Source of the DNA: Streptomyces albus subsp. albus
Lineage (GTDB): Bacteria > Actinomycetota > Actinomycetes > Streptomycetales > Streptomycetaceae
Assembly: GCF_000725885.1 (NCBI RefSeq)
Contig: NZ_JODR01000012.1
Coordinates: 62,001 to 126,000 of the forward strand
Direction of reading: 5' to 3'
Length of the DNA: 64,000 bases
The notes beneath the pieces are model-generated. The model saw nothing but the letters and a program-made list of their open reading frames with translations, searched no databases and was not told the origin of the DNA. This document shows positions 34,519 through 43,442 of the stretch, piece after piece. Position numbers and translations under genes: made by a program. Positions within the stretch are counted from its first letter, which is position 1, and each line of letters starts with the position of its first letter.

Positions 34519-35421
34519 CTACCGCTGGTGCGGGGGAACGGAGCCGCCCGGCGCCGGGGAGGGCGGCGGCCCGGCCTGCGCCTGCGGATACGGGTGTGCC
34601 TGCGGATACGGCTGCGTCTGCAGGTGCGGCTGCGGCTGGGGCTGGGGCTGGCCCGGCGCACGGGAGTCCGGCCCCCTCCCGTCCGTCCCCGTCAGGTCCC
34701 GCACCAGCAGCGCGGCCCCGGCGACGGCGCCCGGCATCAGGAAGACGGCCACCAGGGGGACGAGGAACAGCAGGGCGAGCGGTACCCCGAAGCCGAGGGC
34801 GAGCCCCCGCCGGGTGCGCAGCATCGCCAGCCGTTCCCGTACGGGGATGCCCCTGCGCTGCATGGCGACGGACGCCAGTTCCAGGGTGAGGAAGAAGCCG
34901 GTGACGCAGAAGCCGAGCACGGGGATGACCGTCTGGCCGACGACGGGCACGAAACCGAGGAGGAACAGCGGCACCGTCCAGCGCAGGGTGCGCCACAGCA
35001 CGTACAGGCTGTCGGTGAGTCCGAGCCACAGCTCGCGCCACAGGGACAGTTCCACGACGCCCTCGGGCAGCCCTCCGGCGTCCTCCTCCACCTTCTCCGA
35101 GAGCTTGTCGTAGAACAGTTCACCGACCAGCAGCGAGACGGCGGCGAAGCTGAGCACCGCCAGCATCAGTACGGCGATCCACAGCAGTACGGCGAAGACG
35201 GTACGCAGCACCGTCTGCCAGGGCGAGCCCCAGTCGTCGGCGAAGGGGGTCGCCCAGGCGGCGATGTCGTCGGCCCAGAAGGCCAGACCGGTCAGCGCGG
35301 CGGCGTAGAGGACGAGGGTGACCAGCGCGGGCAGCAGCCCGAACCCGAACCATCTGCCGTGGGTGAGCACCCAACGCTGGCCTTGTCCCAAGTACCGCAG
35401 TCCAGCCCCAAGATCACGCAT
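34519..35421 (-). CDS. EI24 (CysZ-like) domain membrane protein
   Basis: 300 residues, four or more hydrophobic segments in the first 225 residues (for example FGFGLLPALVTLVLYAAALTG and TVPLFLLGFVPVVGQTVIPVL) with EI24/CysZ-type motifs (LLVGELFYDKLSEKVEE). CysZ proteins handle sulfate, but many actinomycete members are uncharacterised. The last 55 residues are a Pro/Gln-rich tail with QPQPQPQP and PYPQAHPYPQAQ repeats. The ATG at 35421 (MRDLGAGLRYLGQGQRWVL) fits family alignments and lies inside a 16-bp hairpin; ATGs at 35454 and 35448 upstream are alternatives. No ribosome site is seen for any of them. Confidence 0.85.
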   Translation of the reverse strand: MRDLGAGLRYLGQGQRWVLTHGRWFGFGLLPALVTLVLYAAALTGLAFWADDIAAWATPFADDWGSPWQTVLRTVFAVLLWIAVLMLAVLSFAAVSLLVGELFYDKLSEKVEEDAGGLPEGVVELSLWRELWLGLTDSLYVLWRTLRWTVPLFLLGFVPVVGQTVIPVLGFCVTGFFLTLELASVAMQRRGIPVRERLAMLRTRRGLALGFGVPLALLFLVPLVAVFLMPGAVAGAALLVRDLTGTDGRGPDSRAPGQPQPQPQPHLQTQPYPQAHPYPQAQAGPPPSPAPGGSVPPHQR

Positions 35422-35451
35422 GCCCGCAAGCCTATGGCTTGCGGGCATGCG
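35417..35451. terminator. Hairpin over the EI24 start codon (possible dapD terminator)
   Basis: Perfect 16-bp inverted repeat CGCATGCCCGCAAGCC / GGCTTGCGGGCATGCG with a 3-nt loop. It lies 38 bp after the dapD stop and covers the preferred EI24 start codon. It could terminate dapD transcription, or hide the start codon in a read-through message. Confidence 0.6.
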
Positions 35452-35488
35452 CATGCTCAAGCTGTTACGCGGCCTTCGCGATCGGTGC

Positions 35489-36478
35489 TCAGTTGTGACT
35501 GTGCAGCGCCTCGTTGAGGCCGCCCCACGAGCCGCTGCGCGGCAGGGCCTCGACGGTGCCGGTCACCGAGTTGCGGCGGAAGAGCAGGTTGTCGGCGCCG
35601 GCCAGCTCCAGGGCCTTGACGATCTGGCCGTCGGGCAGGGTGATACGGGTGCCGGCGGTGACGTAGAGCCCCGCCTCGACCACGCAGTCGTCGCCCAGCG
35701 GGATGCCGAGGCCCGCCTCGGCACCGATCAGGCAGCGCGCGCCCACGGAGACGACCTGCTTGCCGCCGCCGGAGAGGGTGCCCATGATCGAGGCGCCGCC
35801 GCCCAGGTCGGTGCCGTCCCCGAGGACGACGCCCGCGCTGATGCGGCCCTCCACCATGGAGGTGCCCAGCGTGCCGGCGTTGAAGTTGCAGAAGCCCTCG
35901 TGCATGACGGTGGTGCCCTCGGCCAGGTGGGCGCCCAGGCGGACCCGGTCGGCGTCGCCGATGCGCACACCCTTGGGGACGACGTAGTCCGTCATCCGCG
36001 GGAACTTGTCGACGCTGGTGACGGTCAGATAGGTGCCGGAGGCCCGGGCGGCGAGCCGTACCTCTTCGACCTTGTCCACCGGGACGGGGCCGATGTTGGT
36101 CCAGGCGACATTGGCCAGGTGGGCGAACTGCCCCTCCAGGCTGACGCCGTGCGGCTTGACCAGCCGGTGGCTGAGCAGGTGCAGCCGCAGATAGACGTCG
36201 TGGGCGTCCAGCGGCTTGTCGTCCAGGGCGGCGATGACCGTGCGGACGGCCACGATCTCGACCCCGCGGCGGGGGTCCTCGCCCAGGGCCTGCGGCGCCT
36301 CCCCGCCGAGCAGCTCGGCGGCGCGCTCGGCGCTCAGCCGTTCCGTACCGGCCGGGCCGGGCTCGGCGGCCAGCTCGGGCTGCGGGAACCAGGTGTCCAG
36401 GACGGTGCCGTCGGCCGCGATGGTGGCCAGGCCGGCGGCGACGGCTCCGGTGGTGCTGGGGTTGGGTGCTTCGGTCAT
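35489..36478 (-). CDS. dapD: Tetrahydrodipicolinate N-succinyltransferase
   Basis: Lysine/diaminopimelate pathway: succinylates tetrahydrodipicolinate using succinyl-CoA. 329 residues, actinobacterial (type 2) DapD with a C-terminal left-handed beta-helix made of hexapeptide repeats ([58 protein letters not shown]). The conserved active-site stretch [21 protein letters not shown] is intact. ATG at 36478. It is a single gene, followed by a strong hairpin. Confidence 0.95.
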   Translation of the reverse strand: MTEAPNPSTTGAVAAGLATIAADGTVLDTWFPQPELAAEPGPAGTERLSAERAAELLGGEAPQALGEDPRRGVEIVAVRTVIAALDDKPLDAHDVYLRLHLLSHRLVKPHGVSLEGQFAHLANVAWTNIGPVPVDKVEEVRLAARASGTYLTVTSVDKFPRMTDYVVPKGVRIGDADRVRLGAHLAEGTTVMHEGFCNFNAGTLGTSMVEGRISAGVVLGDGTDLGGGASIMGTLSGGGKQVVSVGARCLIGAEAGLGIPLGDDCVVEAGLYVTAGTRITLPDGQIVKALELAGADNLLFRRNSVTGTVEALPRSGSWGGLNEALHSHN

Positions 36479-36532
36479 ATCTCGAACGCTATCCGGATTC
36501 GGCGGAGGATGACGAACCGGTCCACCGACCGG

Positions 36533-37090
36533 TCACGGGGCGTCACCCTGCTCCCCCAGGACGCGGGCGAGCGCGGCGCGCACCTCCGCCCGGTCGAAGG
36601 GCCGGTCGGTGAGCAGGTACTGGAGCAGCAGGCCGTCGATGATCGCGACCAGGGCGCGGGCGGTGGGCAGATCGGGGGTGTGCCGGGCCAGCACGGTCAC
36701 CATGTCGTCCAGCCAGGCGGCGGCGACGGGCTGGAGCAGAGGGCGGCGCAGCGCGGCCAGGTACAGCTCGTACTCCAGCCGGATCCGTCCGCGCCCTTCG
36801 GAGGCGTAGTCCTCCAGCACGGCAGTCAGCCCGTCGGCGAGGGGAACGTCCTTCGAGAGCCGGCTGCCCCAGCTCTCGATGGTGGTCTGCGGCTCGGAGT
36901 TGACCTGTTCCAGGGCGGCGAGCAGCAGTTCGTCGAGGCTCGCGAAGTGGTAGGTGGTGGAGCCGAGGGGGACGTTCGCCTCGGCGGCGACGGCACGGTG
37001 ACTGAGGGCGGCGATGCCCTTCAGCTCCACGATGCGGATGGCCGCGTCGATGATCCGCTGGCGCCGCTCGGGGTCGTACCGCCGGACCAT
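36533..37090 (-). CDS. TetR-family regulator of the SMR pump operon
   Basis: 185 residues. HTH at about 8-55 (RQRIIDAAIRIVELKGIAALSHRAVAAEANVPLGSTTYHFASLDELL), then a ligand domain of the QacR/TetR C-terminal type (LEYELYLAALRRP, IDGLLLQYLLTDRPFD). Its ATG overlaps the SMR stop (TGATG), so the two genes form an operon. It probably represses that operon through the GTAC-rich palindrome in front of the pump gene, responding to a cationic drug. Frames extending upstream were ignored. Confidence 0.92.
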   Translation of the reverse strand: MVRRYDPERRQRIIDAAIRIVELKGIAALSHRAVAAEANVPLGSTTYHFASLDELLLAALEQVNSEPQTTIESWGSRLSKDVPLADGLTAVLEDYASEGRGRIRLEYELYLAALRRPLLQPVAAAWLDDMVTVLARHTPDLPTARALVAIIDGLLLQYLLTDRPFDRAEVRAALARVLGEQGDAP

Positions 37091-37410
37091 CAGTGGGTGC
37101 CGTCCAGGTTGAGGACGACGACCCCGCAGATCACCAGGAGCAGCCCGAGGATCTTCGCGGCGGTGACGGCCTCCCCGATGAAGACCATGCCGATCAGGGC
37201 GATGGCCGCCGTCCCCGCGCCGGACCAGATGGCGTAGGCGGTGCCCACGGACATGGTCTTGAGGGTGTGGGCGAGCAGTACGAACGCCACGACGTATCCG
37301 GCGGCCGTCACCAGCGAGGGCACCAGCTTGCTGAAGCCGTCGCTGTACTTCATCGCCGTCGTTCCCAGCACCTCGGCGAGGATCGCGCCCGCCAGCGTCA
37401 CATACACCAT
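37090..37410 (-). CDS. SMR-family multidrug efflux protein
   Basis: 106 residues, four transmembrane helices, EmrE/QacC type. The essential membrane Glu is E13 in AGAILAEVLGTTAMKYS; the aromatic site Tyr-x-x-Trp appears in TAYAIWSGAGT, and the last helix GLLLVICGVVVLNLDG is typical. It works as a dimer, exchanging protons for cations. ATG at 37410 directly abuts a long palindrome, and no ribosome site is present, so the message may be leaderless or the operator may cover the start. Operon with the downstream TetR gene. Confidence 0.93.
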   Translation of the reverse strand: MVYVTLAGAILAEVLGTTAMKYSDGFSKLVPSLVTAAGYVVAFVLLAHTLKTMSVGTAYAIWSGAGTAAIALIGMVFIGEAVTAAKILGLLLVICGVVVLNLDGTH

Positions 37411-37448
37411 ACGTACGAGCGTACACAACGATGCGTACGGGTGTACGC
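37411..37448. promoter_or_regulatory. GTAC-rich operator of the SMR/TetR operon
   Basis: Four GTAC cores at 37413, 37421, 37435 and 37443 lie symmetrically around 37429.5. The two half-sites pair in 14 of 19 positions, and GCGTACAC at 37419-37426 faces GTGTACGC at 37441-37448. The 8-14-8 bp spacing suggests two repressor dimers, as with QacR-like proteins. Confidence 0.7.
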
Positions 37449-37468
37449 AAAAGCTGGTGGACAGACGA

Positions 37469-37499
37469 ACGGCCGCGCACCCAGCGGGTGCGCGGCCGT
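37469..37499 (-). terminator. Terminator of the suf operon
   Basis: 14-bp perfect stem ACGGCCGCGCACCC / GGGTGCGCGGCCGT with an AGC loop, 24 bp after the sufT stop codon. Confidence 0.85.
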
Positions 37500-37522
37500 C
37501 CACGAAGGCCCGGGCGGGTCGC

Positions 37523-37852
37523 TCAGACGTTGAAGCCCAGCGCCCGCAGCTGCTCGCGGCCGTCGTCGGTGATCTTGTCGGGGCCCCACGGCGGCATCCA
37601 GACCCAGTTGATCCTCAGCTCGTTGACGATCCCCTCGGTGGCCGAACGGGCCTGGTCCTCGATGACGTCGGTCAGCGGGCAGGCCGCCGACGTGAGCGTC
37701 ATGTCGATGGTCGCCACGTTCGAGTCGTCGATGTGGATGCCGTAGACCAGGCCGAGGTTGACGACGTCGATCCCCAGCTCGGGGTCGACGACGTCCATCA
37801 TCGCCTCGCGGACCTCGTCCTCGCTCGCGGGCTTGGTGGTCATCTCGGTCAT
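37523..37852 (-). CDS. sufT: SufT/PaaD-like MIP18-family Fe-S assembly protein
   Basis: 109 residues, DUF59 fold: EVREAMMDVVDPELGIDVVNLGLVYGIHID, then IDMTLTSAACPLTDVIEDQ with the conserved Cys, and WMPPWGPDKITDDGREQLRALG. It helps mature Fe-S proteins at the end of the Suf pathway. ATG at 37852 overlaps the sufU stop (ATGA). Last gene of the operon, followed by a strong terminator. Confidence 0.92.
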   Translation of the reverse strand: MTEMTTKPASEDEVREAMMDVVDPELGIDVVNLGLVYGIHIDDSNVATIDMTLTSAACPLTDVIEDQARSATEGIVNELRINWVWMPPWGPDKITDDGREQLRALGFNV

Positions 37853-38322
37853 GCGGTCTTCTCCTTGGCCGAGTCGGCTGCGGTCCCCAGCGCCTGTGCC
37901 GTCGCGTCCTTCCACGCCATCCAGCTCAGAAGGGCGCACTTCACCCGCGCCGGGTACTTCGAGACCCCGGCGAACGCCACGGCGTCCTCCAGCAGGTCCT
38001 CCATGCTGTCGTCCGGCTCCAGCTGGCCCTTGGACTGCATCAGCTCCAGGAAGGTCTCCTGGATCCTGCGGGCCTCGGACAGCTCCTTGCCGACGAGCAG
38101 CTCGTTGAGCACCGAGGCGCTGGCCTGGCTGATGGAACAGCCCTGGCCCTCGTACGAGACGTCCTCGATCCGTTCGCCGTCGTACCGCACCCGCAGGGTG
38201 ATCTCGTCACCGCACGTCGGGTTGACGTGGTGCACCTCGGCATCGCCCTCGCGCAGTCCACGCCCGTGCGGGTTCTTGTAGTGATCCAGGATGACGTCCT
38301 GGTACATCGAGTCCAGCTTCAC
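37849..38322 (-). CDS. sufU: SUF system sulfur-transfer protein SufU
   Basis: 157 residues, IscU-like fold. Zn/sulfur ligands Cys37 (NPTCGDE), Cys62 (GQGCSIS) and Cys129 (ARVKCALL) are present, with Asp39 completing the Zn site, as in Gram-positive SufU. It accepts persulfide sulfur from SufS and passes it on to the SufBCD scaffold. GTG start at 38322, 9 nt after the sufS stop; ATGA overlap with sufT. Confidence 0.94.
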   Translation of the reverse strand: MKLDSMYQDVILDHYKNPHGRGLREGDAEVHHVNPTCGDEITLRVRYDGERIEDVSYEGQGCSISQASASVLNELLVGKELSEARRIQETFLELMQSKGQLEPDDSMEDLLEDAVAFAGVSKYPARVKCALLSWMAWKDATAQALGTAADSAKEKTA

Positions 38323-38331
38323 CGACAGCCC

Positions 38332-39588
38332 CTATGCGAAGAAATTCCGAACGTGCTCCAGGCCGTCCGCCAGGGCATCCACCTCGGCGGGCGTGGAGTA
38401 CAGATAGAACGACGCTCGCGTCGTCGCGGGAATTCCGTACCGCAGGCAGACGGGACGGGCGCAGTGGTGGCCCACGCGGACCGCGATGCCCTGTTCGTCC
38501 AGCACCTGCCCCACGTCGTGCGGGTGGATGTCACCGAGCGTGAAGGAGATCGTCGCGCCGCGGTCCTCGGCCGTGGTGGGGCCGATGATCCGCAGGTCCG
38601 GGATGTCCTTCAGCCGGCGCACGGCGTACTCCGTCAGCGCGTGCTCGTGCTGCTGGATCCGCTCCATGCCGATCGACGTCAGGTAGTCCACCGCGGCACC
38701 CAGCCCGACCGCCTGGGCGATCGGCGGGGTGCCGGCCTCGAACTTGTGCGGGGCCGGAGCGTACGTCGACGAGTGCATCGTGACGGTCTCGATCATCTCC
38801 CCGCCGCCGAGGAACGGCGGCAGGTCGTTGAGCAGCTCCTGGCGCCCCCACAGCACACCGATGCCGGTGGGGCCGCACATCTTGTGCCCGGTGAAGGCCA
38901 CGAAGTCGGCCTGGAGGGCCTGCACGTCCAGCGGCATGTGCGGCGCCGCCTGGGAGGCGTCCACCACCACCAGCGCGCCCACCTCCTGCGCCCGCCGCAC
39001 GATGTCCTCGACGGGGTTGAAGGTGCCCATGATGTTGGAGACGAGGGTGAGCGCGACCACCTTGGTGCGCTCCGTGATCAGCTCCTCGATCCCGGCCAGG
39101 TCCAGCCGGCCCTCGTCGGTGAGGCCGAACCACTTCAGCTTCGCGCCCGTGCGCTGCGACAGCAGCTGCCAGGGAACGATGTTGGAGTGGTGCTCCATCT
39201 CCGTGATGACGATCTCGGTGTCCCGCTCGACGCGGTAGGGCTCGTCGGCCCAGCCGAGCATGTTCGCCACCAGGTTCAGCGACTCGGAGGCGTTCTTGGT
39301 GAAGATCACCTCGTCACGGCTGGGAGCGTTGATGAACGCGGCGACCTTGTCGCGCGCGCCCTCGTACAGCGCCGTGGCCTCCTCGGCCAGCACATGCACG
39401 CCGCGGTGGACGTTGGCGTTGTGCTTCTCGTAGTAGTCGGCCAGCGCGTCCAGCACCTGGGTCGGCTTCTGCGAGGTCGCGGCATTGTCCAGGTAGACGA
39501 GCTTGCGCCCGTCGTGCACCTGGCGGTCCAGGACGGGGAAGTCCTTGCGGATGGCCTCGGTGTCCAGCAGGCCCGGCAGCTGTGTCAC
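38332..39588 (-). CDS. sufS: Cysteine desulfurase SufS
   Basis: 418 residues, class V PLP enzyme that removes sulfur from cysteine. PLP Lys236 in FTGHKMCGPTG; catalytic Cys376 in RVGHHCARPVC; the SufS start block FPVLDRQVHDGRKLVYLDNAATSQKP is intact. GTG start at 39588 overlaps the sufC stop (GTGA), so translation is coupled. It works with SufU, encoded next. Confidence 0.96.
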   Translation of the reverse strand: MTQLPGLLDTEAIRKDFPVLDRQVHDGRKLVYLDNAATSQKPTQVLDALADYYEKHNANVHRGVHVLAEEATALYEGARDKVAAFINAPSRDEVIFTKNASESLNLVANMLGWADEPYRVERDTEIVITEMEHHSNIVPWQLLSQRTGAKLKWFGLTDEGRLDLAGIEELITERTKVVALTLVSNIMGTFNPVEDIVRRAQEVGALVVVDASQAAPHMPLDVQALQADFVAFTGHKMCGPTGIGVLWGRQELLNDLPPFLGGGEMIETVTMHSSTYAPAPHKFEAGTPPIAQAVGLGAAVDYLTSIGMERIQQHEHALTEYAVRRLKDIPDLRIIGPTTAEDRGATISFTLGDIHPHDVGQVLDEQGIAVRVGHHCARPVCLRYGIPATTRASFYLYSTPAEVDALADGLEHVRNFFA

Positions 39589-40349
39589 GCAGTGGCACCA
39601 CCCTTCACGTACTGCTCGTAGCCCTCTTCCTCCAGCTTGTCGGCCAGCTCGGCGCCGCCGGACTCGACGATGCGGCCCTTGGCGAACACGTGCACGTGGT
39701 CGGGCTTGATGTAGCGGAGGATGCGGGTGTAGTGGGTGATCAGCAGGGTGCCGACCTCGCCCGTCTCGCGGACCCGGTTGACGCCCTCGGAGACGACACG
39801 CAGCGCGTCGACGTCCAGACCCGAGTCGGTCTCGTCCAGGATCGCGATCTTCGGCTTGAGCAGCTCCAGCTGGAGGATCTCGTGGCGCTTCTTCTCACCG
39901 CCGGAGAAGCCCTCGTTCACGTTGCGCTCGGCGAACTTCGGGTCGATGGAGAGCCGCTCCATGGCCTCCTTGACCTCCTTGACCCAGGTCCGCAGCTTGG
40001 GGGCCTCGCCGCGGATGGCGGTGGCGGAGGTGCGCAGGAAGTTGGAGACGGAGACACCGGGGACCTCGACCGGGTACTGCATGGCGAGGAAGACACCGGC
40101 GCGGGCGCGCTCGTCGACGGACATCTCCAGGACGTCCTCGCCGTCGAGCTTCACCGAGCCGCCGGTGACGGTGTACTTGGGGTGGCCGGCCAGCGAGTAG
40201 GCCAGCGTCGACTTGCCGGAGCCGTTCGGGCCCATGATCGCGTGCGTCTCGCCCTGCTTCACGGTCAGGTCGACGCCGCGCAGAATCTCGTTCGGGCCAC
40301 CCTCGGTCTCGACGGAGACGTGCAGGTCGTTGATCTCAAGCGTTGCCAT
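39585..40349 (-). CDS. sufC: Fe-S assembly ATPase SufC
   Basis: 254 residues, ABC-type ATPase of the SufBCD scaffold. Walker A GPNGSGKST at 40-48, signature FSGGEKKR at 148-155, Walker B region IAILDETDSGLD. The ATG at 40349 was chosen over an upstream frame start at 40388, which would overlap the Rieske gene. The start lies 7 nt after the Rieske stop. Confidence 0.97.
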   Translation of the reverse strand: MATLEINDLHVSVETEGGPNEILRGVDLTVKQGETHAIMGPNGSGKSTLAYSLAGHPKYTVTGGSVKLDGEDVLEMSVDERARAGVFLAMQYPVEVPGVSVSNFLRTSATAIRGEAPKLRTWVKEVKEAMERLSIDPKFAERNVNEGFSGGEKKRHEILQLELLKPKIAILDETDSGLDVDALRVVSEGVNRVRETGEVGTLLITHYTRILRYIKPDHVHVFAKGRIVESGGAELADKLEEEGYEQYVKGGATA

Positions 40350-40356
40350 GGGGACT

Positions 40357-40683
40357 TCAGGACTCCTGTGTGACGGAGACGAGCACATCGTCCCCTTCGA
40401 TCTTTACGGGGTACACGGGGACGGGGCGGGTGGCGGGCAGTCCGGAGGGCTTCCCGGTCCGCAGGTCGAAGCGCGAACCGTGCAGCCAGCACTCGATGGT
40501 GCAGTCCTCCACGTCGCCCTCCGAGAGCGACACGTTCGCGTGCGAGCAGATGTCGTTGATGGCGAAGACCTCGCCCTCGGTGCGGACCACCGAGACCGGG
40601 ACCCCGTCCAGCTCCACCCGCAGCGGGGTGTCGTCCTCCAGCTCGCTGAGCGACGCGACGCGTTCGAAGCCTTCCTCGCTCAT
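40357..40683 (-). CDS. Rieske-type [2Fe-2S] ferredoxin of the suf operon
   Basis: 108 residues. Rieske ligands Cys46/His48 (CSHAN) and Cys65/His68 (CWLHGSRFD). It resembles non-heme dioxygenase ferredoxins, but its place between sufD and sufC in actinomycete suf operons suggests it gives electrons for cluster assembly or is itself a client. ATG at 40683 overlaps the sufD stop (ATGA). Confidence 0.92.
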   Translation of the reverse strand: MSEEGFERVASLSELEDDTPLRVELDGVPVSVVRTEGEVFAINDICSHANVSLSEGDVEDCTIECWLHGSRFDLRTGKPSGLPATRPVPVYPVKIEGDDVLVSVTQES

Positions 40684-41861
40684 GAGACGGACGCCTCCAG
40701 CTCGGCGTCGATCTTGGCGAGCAGCCGCTCCTCCAGGTCGGGCAGGCCCACGTGCTGGACCAGCTCGGCGAAGAAGCCGCGCACCACCAGCCGGCGCGCC
40801 TCGCGCTCGGAGATGCCGCGCGCCATCAGGTAGAACAGCTGCTCGTCCTCGAAGCGGCCGGTGGCCGAGGCGTGGCCGGCGCCGACGATCTCGCCGGTCT
40901 CGATCTCCAGGTTCGGCACCGAGTCGACCCGCGAGCCGTCGGTGAGCACCAGGTTCCGGTTCAGCTCGTAGGTGTCGGTCCCGGTGGCCTCGGCCTGGAT
41001 GAGCACATCCCCGATCCACACCGCGTGCGCGTCGTCGCCCTGGAGCGCGCCCTTGTAGGCGACGTTGCTGCGGCAGTTGGGGGTGTCGTGGTCGACCAGG
41101 AGACGGTGCTCCTGGTGCTGGCCGGCGTCGGTGAAGTACAGCCCGTACAGCTCGGCCTCGCCGCCGGGGCCGCCGTAGCTGACGCGCGGGTTGAGCCGCA
41201 CCAGGTCGCCGCCGAAGGTGACCACCACGGACTTGAACGTCGCGTCGCGGCCCACCAGCGCGTTGTGCTGCGAACAGTGCACGGCGGTGTCGTCCCAGTC
41301 CTGGACGGAGACGACGGTGACCTTGGCGCCGTCGCCGACGACGAACTCCACGTTCGCCGAGCGGACCGCGTCACCGGTGTGGTCGATGACGATGACGGCC
41401 TCGGCGAAGGCGCCCACGTCGAAGACGGTGTGCCCGTAGGTGACGCCGCCCTCGCCGTGCAGGCTCACCCGCACCGGCTCGGTCAGCACCGCGTCCTTGG
41501 GCACCGTGATGACGGACGCCTTCTCGAAGGAGGAGAAGGCCTGGGCCGCCACCCGGTCCACCGGCTTGCCGGCGCGGCCGATACGGGCGTCGTCGCGGGA
41601 GACGGACTCGACAGTGACACCGTCGGGCACCGACACGTCGACCTTGATGCTCCCGGTCGCCTGCGCGGTGCCGTCGTGCAGGCCCTTGAGCCGGTCGAGC
41701 GGAGTGAAGCGCCACTCCTCCTCGCGGCCGTGCGGCACCGGGAAGTCCGCCACGTCGAAGGACGGCGGGGCGCTCATCCTCGTGGCGGTGGTGGACTCTG
41801 CGGCCACCGCGATGGCTCCGGCGGTGCTGGAACCAGCCGGAATGTTCTGGGCCTCAGCCAT
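40680..41861 (-). CDS. sufD: Fe-S assembly scaffold subunit SufD
   Basis: 393 residues. C-terminal SufBD core domain (about 135-370: VVIDHTGDAVRSANVEFVVG, EHRLLVDHDTPNCRSNVAYKG, HASATGRFEDEQLFYLMARG). It partners SufB and SufC. It lacks the SufB N-terminal part, as expected. ATG at 41861; 159 bp separate it from the sufB stop, the only real gap in the operon, so a second promoter or processing site may lie there. Confidence 0.95.
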   Translation of the reverse strand: MAEAQNIPAGSSTAGAIAVAAESTTATRMSAPPSFDVADFPVPHGREEEWRFTPLDRLKGLHDGTAQATGSIKVDVSVPDGVTVESVSRDDARIGRAGKPVDRVAAQAFSSFEKASVITVPKDAVLTEPVRVSLHGEGGVTYGHTVFDVGAFAEAVIVIDHTGDAVRSANVEFVVGDGAKVTVVSVQDWDDTAVHCSQHNALVGRDATFKSVVVTFGGDLVRLNPRVSYGGPGGEAELYGLYFTDAGQHQEHRLLVDHDTPNCRSNVAYKGALQGDDAHAVWIGDVLIQAEATGTDTYELNRNLVLTDGSRVDSVPNLEIETGEIVGAGHASATGRFEDEQLFYLMARGISEREARRLVVRGFFAELVQHVGLPDLEERLLAKIDAELEASVS

Positions 41862-42020
41862 GGGATCCGTACTGCTCGCTTCCTGGGGGTCTCATTCTTC
41901 TTCCGCCGCGACGGCGGCCAACCTGGGGGCGCCTGCCGGCCGACAGCCGGTCGAGGAGCGGCCCCGGCGGGGCGCCGACGGCCGTGCGGGACCGCCGGCG
42001 ACCCGCCGGGAGGGCCGGCG

Positions 42021-43442
42021 TCAGCCGACCGCGCCCTCCATCTGCAGCTCGATCAGCCGGTTCAGCTCCAGCGCGTACTCCATGGGCAGCTCCTTGGCGA
42101 TCGGCTCGACGAAGCCGCGCACGATCATCGCCATGGCCTCGTCCTCGGCCAGACCGCGGCTCATCAGGTAGAAGAGCTGGTCGTCGCTGACCTTGGAGAC
42201 GGTCGCCTCGTGGCCCATCGTCACGTCGTCCTCGCGGACGTCGACGTAGGGGTAGGTGTCCGAGCGCGAGACGGTGTCCACCAGCAGCGCGTCGCACAGC
42301 ACGTTGGACTTGGAGCCCTCGGCGCCCTCGCCGATCTCGATGAGACCGCGGTAGGAGGTGCGGCCACCGCCGCGGGCCACCGACTTGGAGACGATGTTGG
42401 AGGAGGTGCGGGGGGCCATGTGGACCATCTTGGCGCCCGCGTCCTGGTGCTGGCCCTCGCCGGCGAAGGCGACGGACAGCGTCTCGCCCTTGGCGTGCTC
42501 ACCCATGAGGTAGACCGCCGGGTACTTCATCGTCACCTTGGAGCCGAGGTTGCCGTCGACCCACTCCATGGTCGCGCCCTCGTAGGCCACGGCGCGCTTG
42601 GTGACCAGGTTGTAGACGTTGTTCGACCAGTTCTGGATCGTCGTGTAGCGGCACCGGCCGCCCTTCTTGACGATGATCTCCACGACGGCCGAGTGCAGCG
42701 AGTCCGAGTTGTAGATCGGCGCCGTGCAGCCCTCGACGTAGTGGACGTAGGCGTCCTCATCGACGATGATCAGCGTCCGCTCGAACTGGCCCATGTTCTC
42801 GGTGTTGATCCGGAAGTAGGCCTGGAGCGGGATGTCCACGTGCACGCCCTTCGGCACGTAGATGAAGGAACCGCCCGACCACACCGCCGTGTTCAGCGCG
42901 GCGAACTTGTTGTCACCGGCCGGGATGACGGTGCCGAAGTGCTCCTGGAACAGCTCCGGGTGCTCGCGCAGCGCGGTGTCCGTGTCCAGGAAGATGACGC
43001 CCTGCTTCTCCAGGTCCTCGCGGATCTGGTGGTAGACGACCTCCGACTCGTACTGCGCGGCGACACCGGCGACCAGGCGCTGCTTCTCCGCCTCCGGGAT
43101 GCCGAGCTTGTCGTAGGTGTTCTTGATGTCCTCGGGCAGGTCGTCCCAGGTCTGGGCCTGCTTCTCGGTGGAGCGGACGAAGTACTTGATGTTGTCGAAG
43201 TCGATGCCCGACAGGTCCGAGCCCCAGTTCGGCATCGGCTTCTTCTCGAAGAGCTTGTGCCCCTTGAGCCGGAGCTTGAGCATCCACTCGGGCTCGTTCT
43301 TCTTGGCGGAGATGTCGCGGACGACCTCTTCGGAGAGGCCGCGCTTGGCGGCTGCGCCCGCGGCGTCCGGGTCGGCCCAGCCGTACTCGTACTTGCCCAG
43401 CCCCTCGAGCTCGGGGTGGGCAGTGTCCGTAGGAGCGGTCAT
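42021..43442 (-). CDS. sufB: Fe-S assembly scaffold subunit SufB
   Basis: 473 residues. Contains the SufB hallmarks [49 protein letters not shown] and [22 protein letters not shown]; the conserved Cys of EGCTAP is a likely cluster site. The N-terminal block [13 protein letters not shown] is typical. ATG at 43442 overlaps the sufR stop (ATGA); the longer frame reads into sufR and was rejected. First structural gene of the operon. Confidence 0.97.
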   Translation of the reverse strand: MTAPTDTAHPELEGLGKYEYGWADPDAAGAAAKRGLSEEVVRDISAKKNEPEWMLKLRLKGHKLFEKKPMPNWGSDLSGIDFDNIKYFVRSTEKQAQTWDDLPEDIKNTYDKLGIPEAEKQRLVAGVAAQYESEVVYHQIREDLEKQGVIFLDTDTALREHPELFQEHFGTVIPAGDNKFAALNTAVWSGGSFIYVPKGVHVDIPLQAYFRINTENMGQFERTLIIVDEDAYVHYVEGCTAPIYNSDSLHSAVVEIIVKKGGRCRYTTIQNWSNNVYNLVTKRAVAYEGATMEWVDGNLGSKVTMKYPAVYLMGEHAKGETLSVAFAGEGQHQDAGAKMVHMAPRTSSNIVSKSVARGGGRTSYRGLIEIGEGAEGSKSNVLCDALLVDTVSRSDTYPYVDVREDDVTMGHEATVSKVSDDQLFYLMSRGLAEDEAMAMIVRGFVEPIAKELPMEYALELNRLIELQMEGAVG

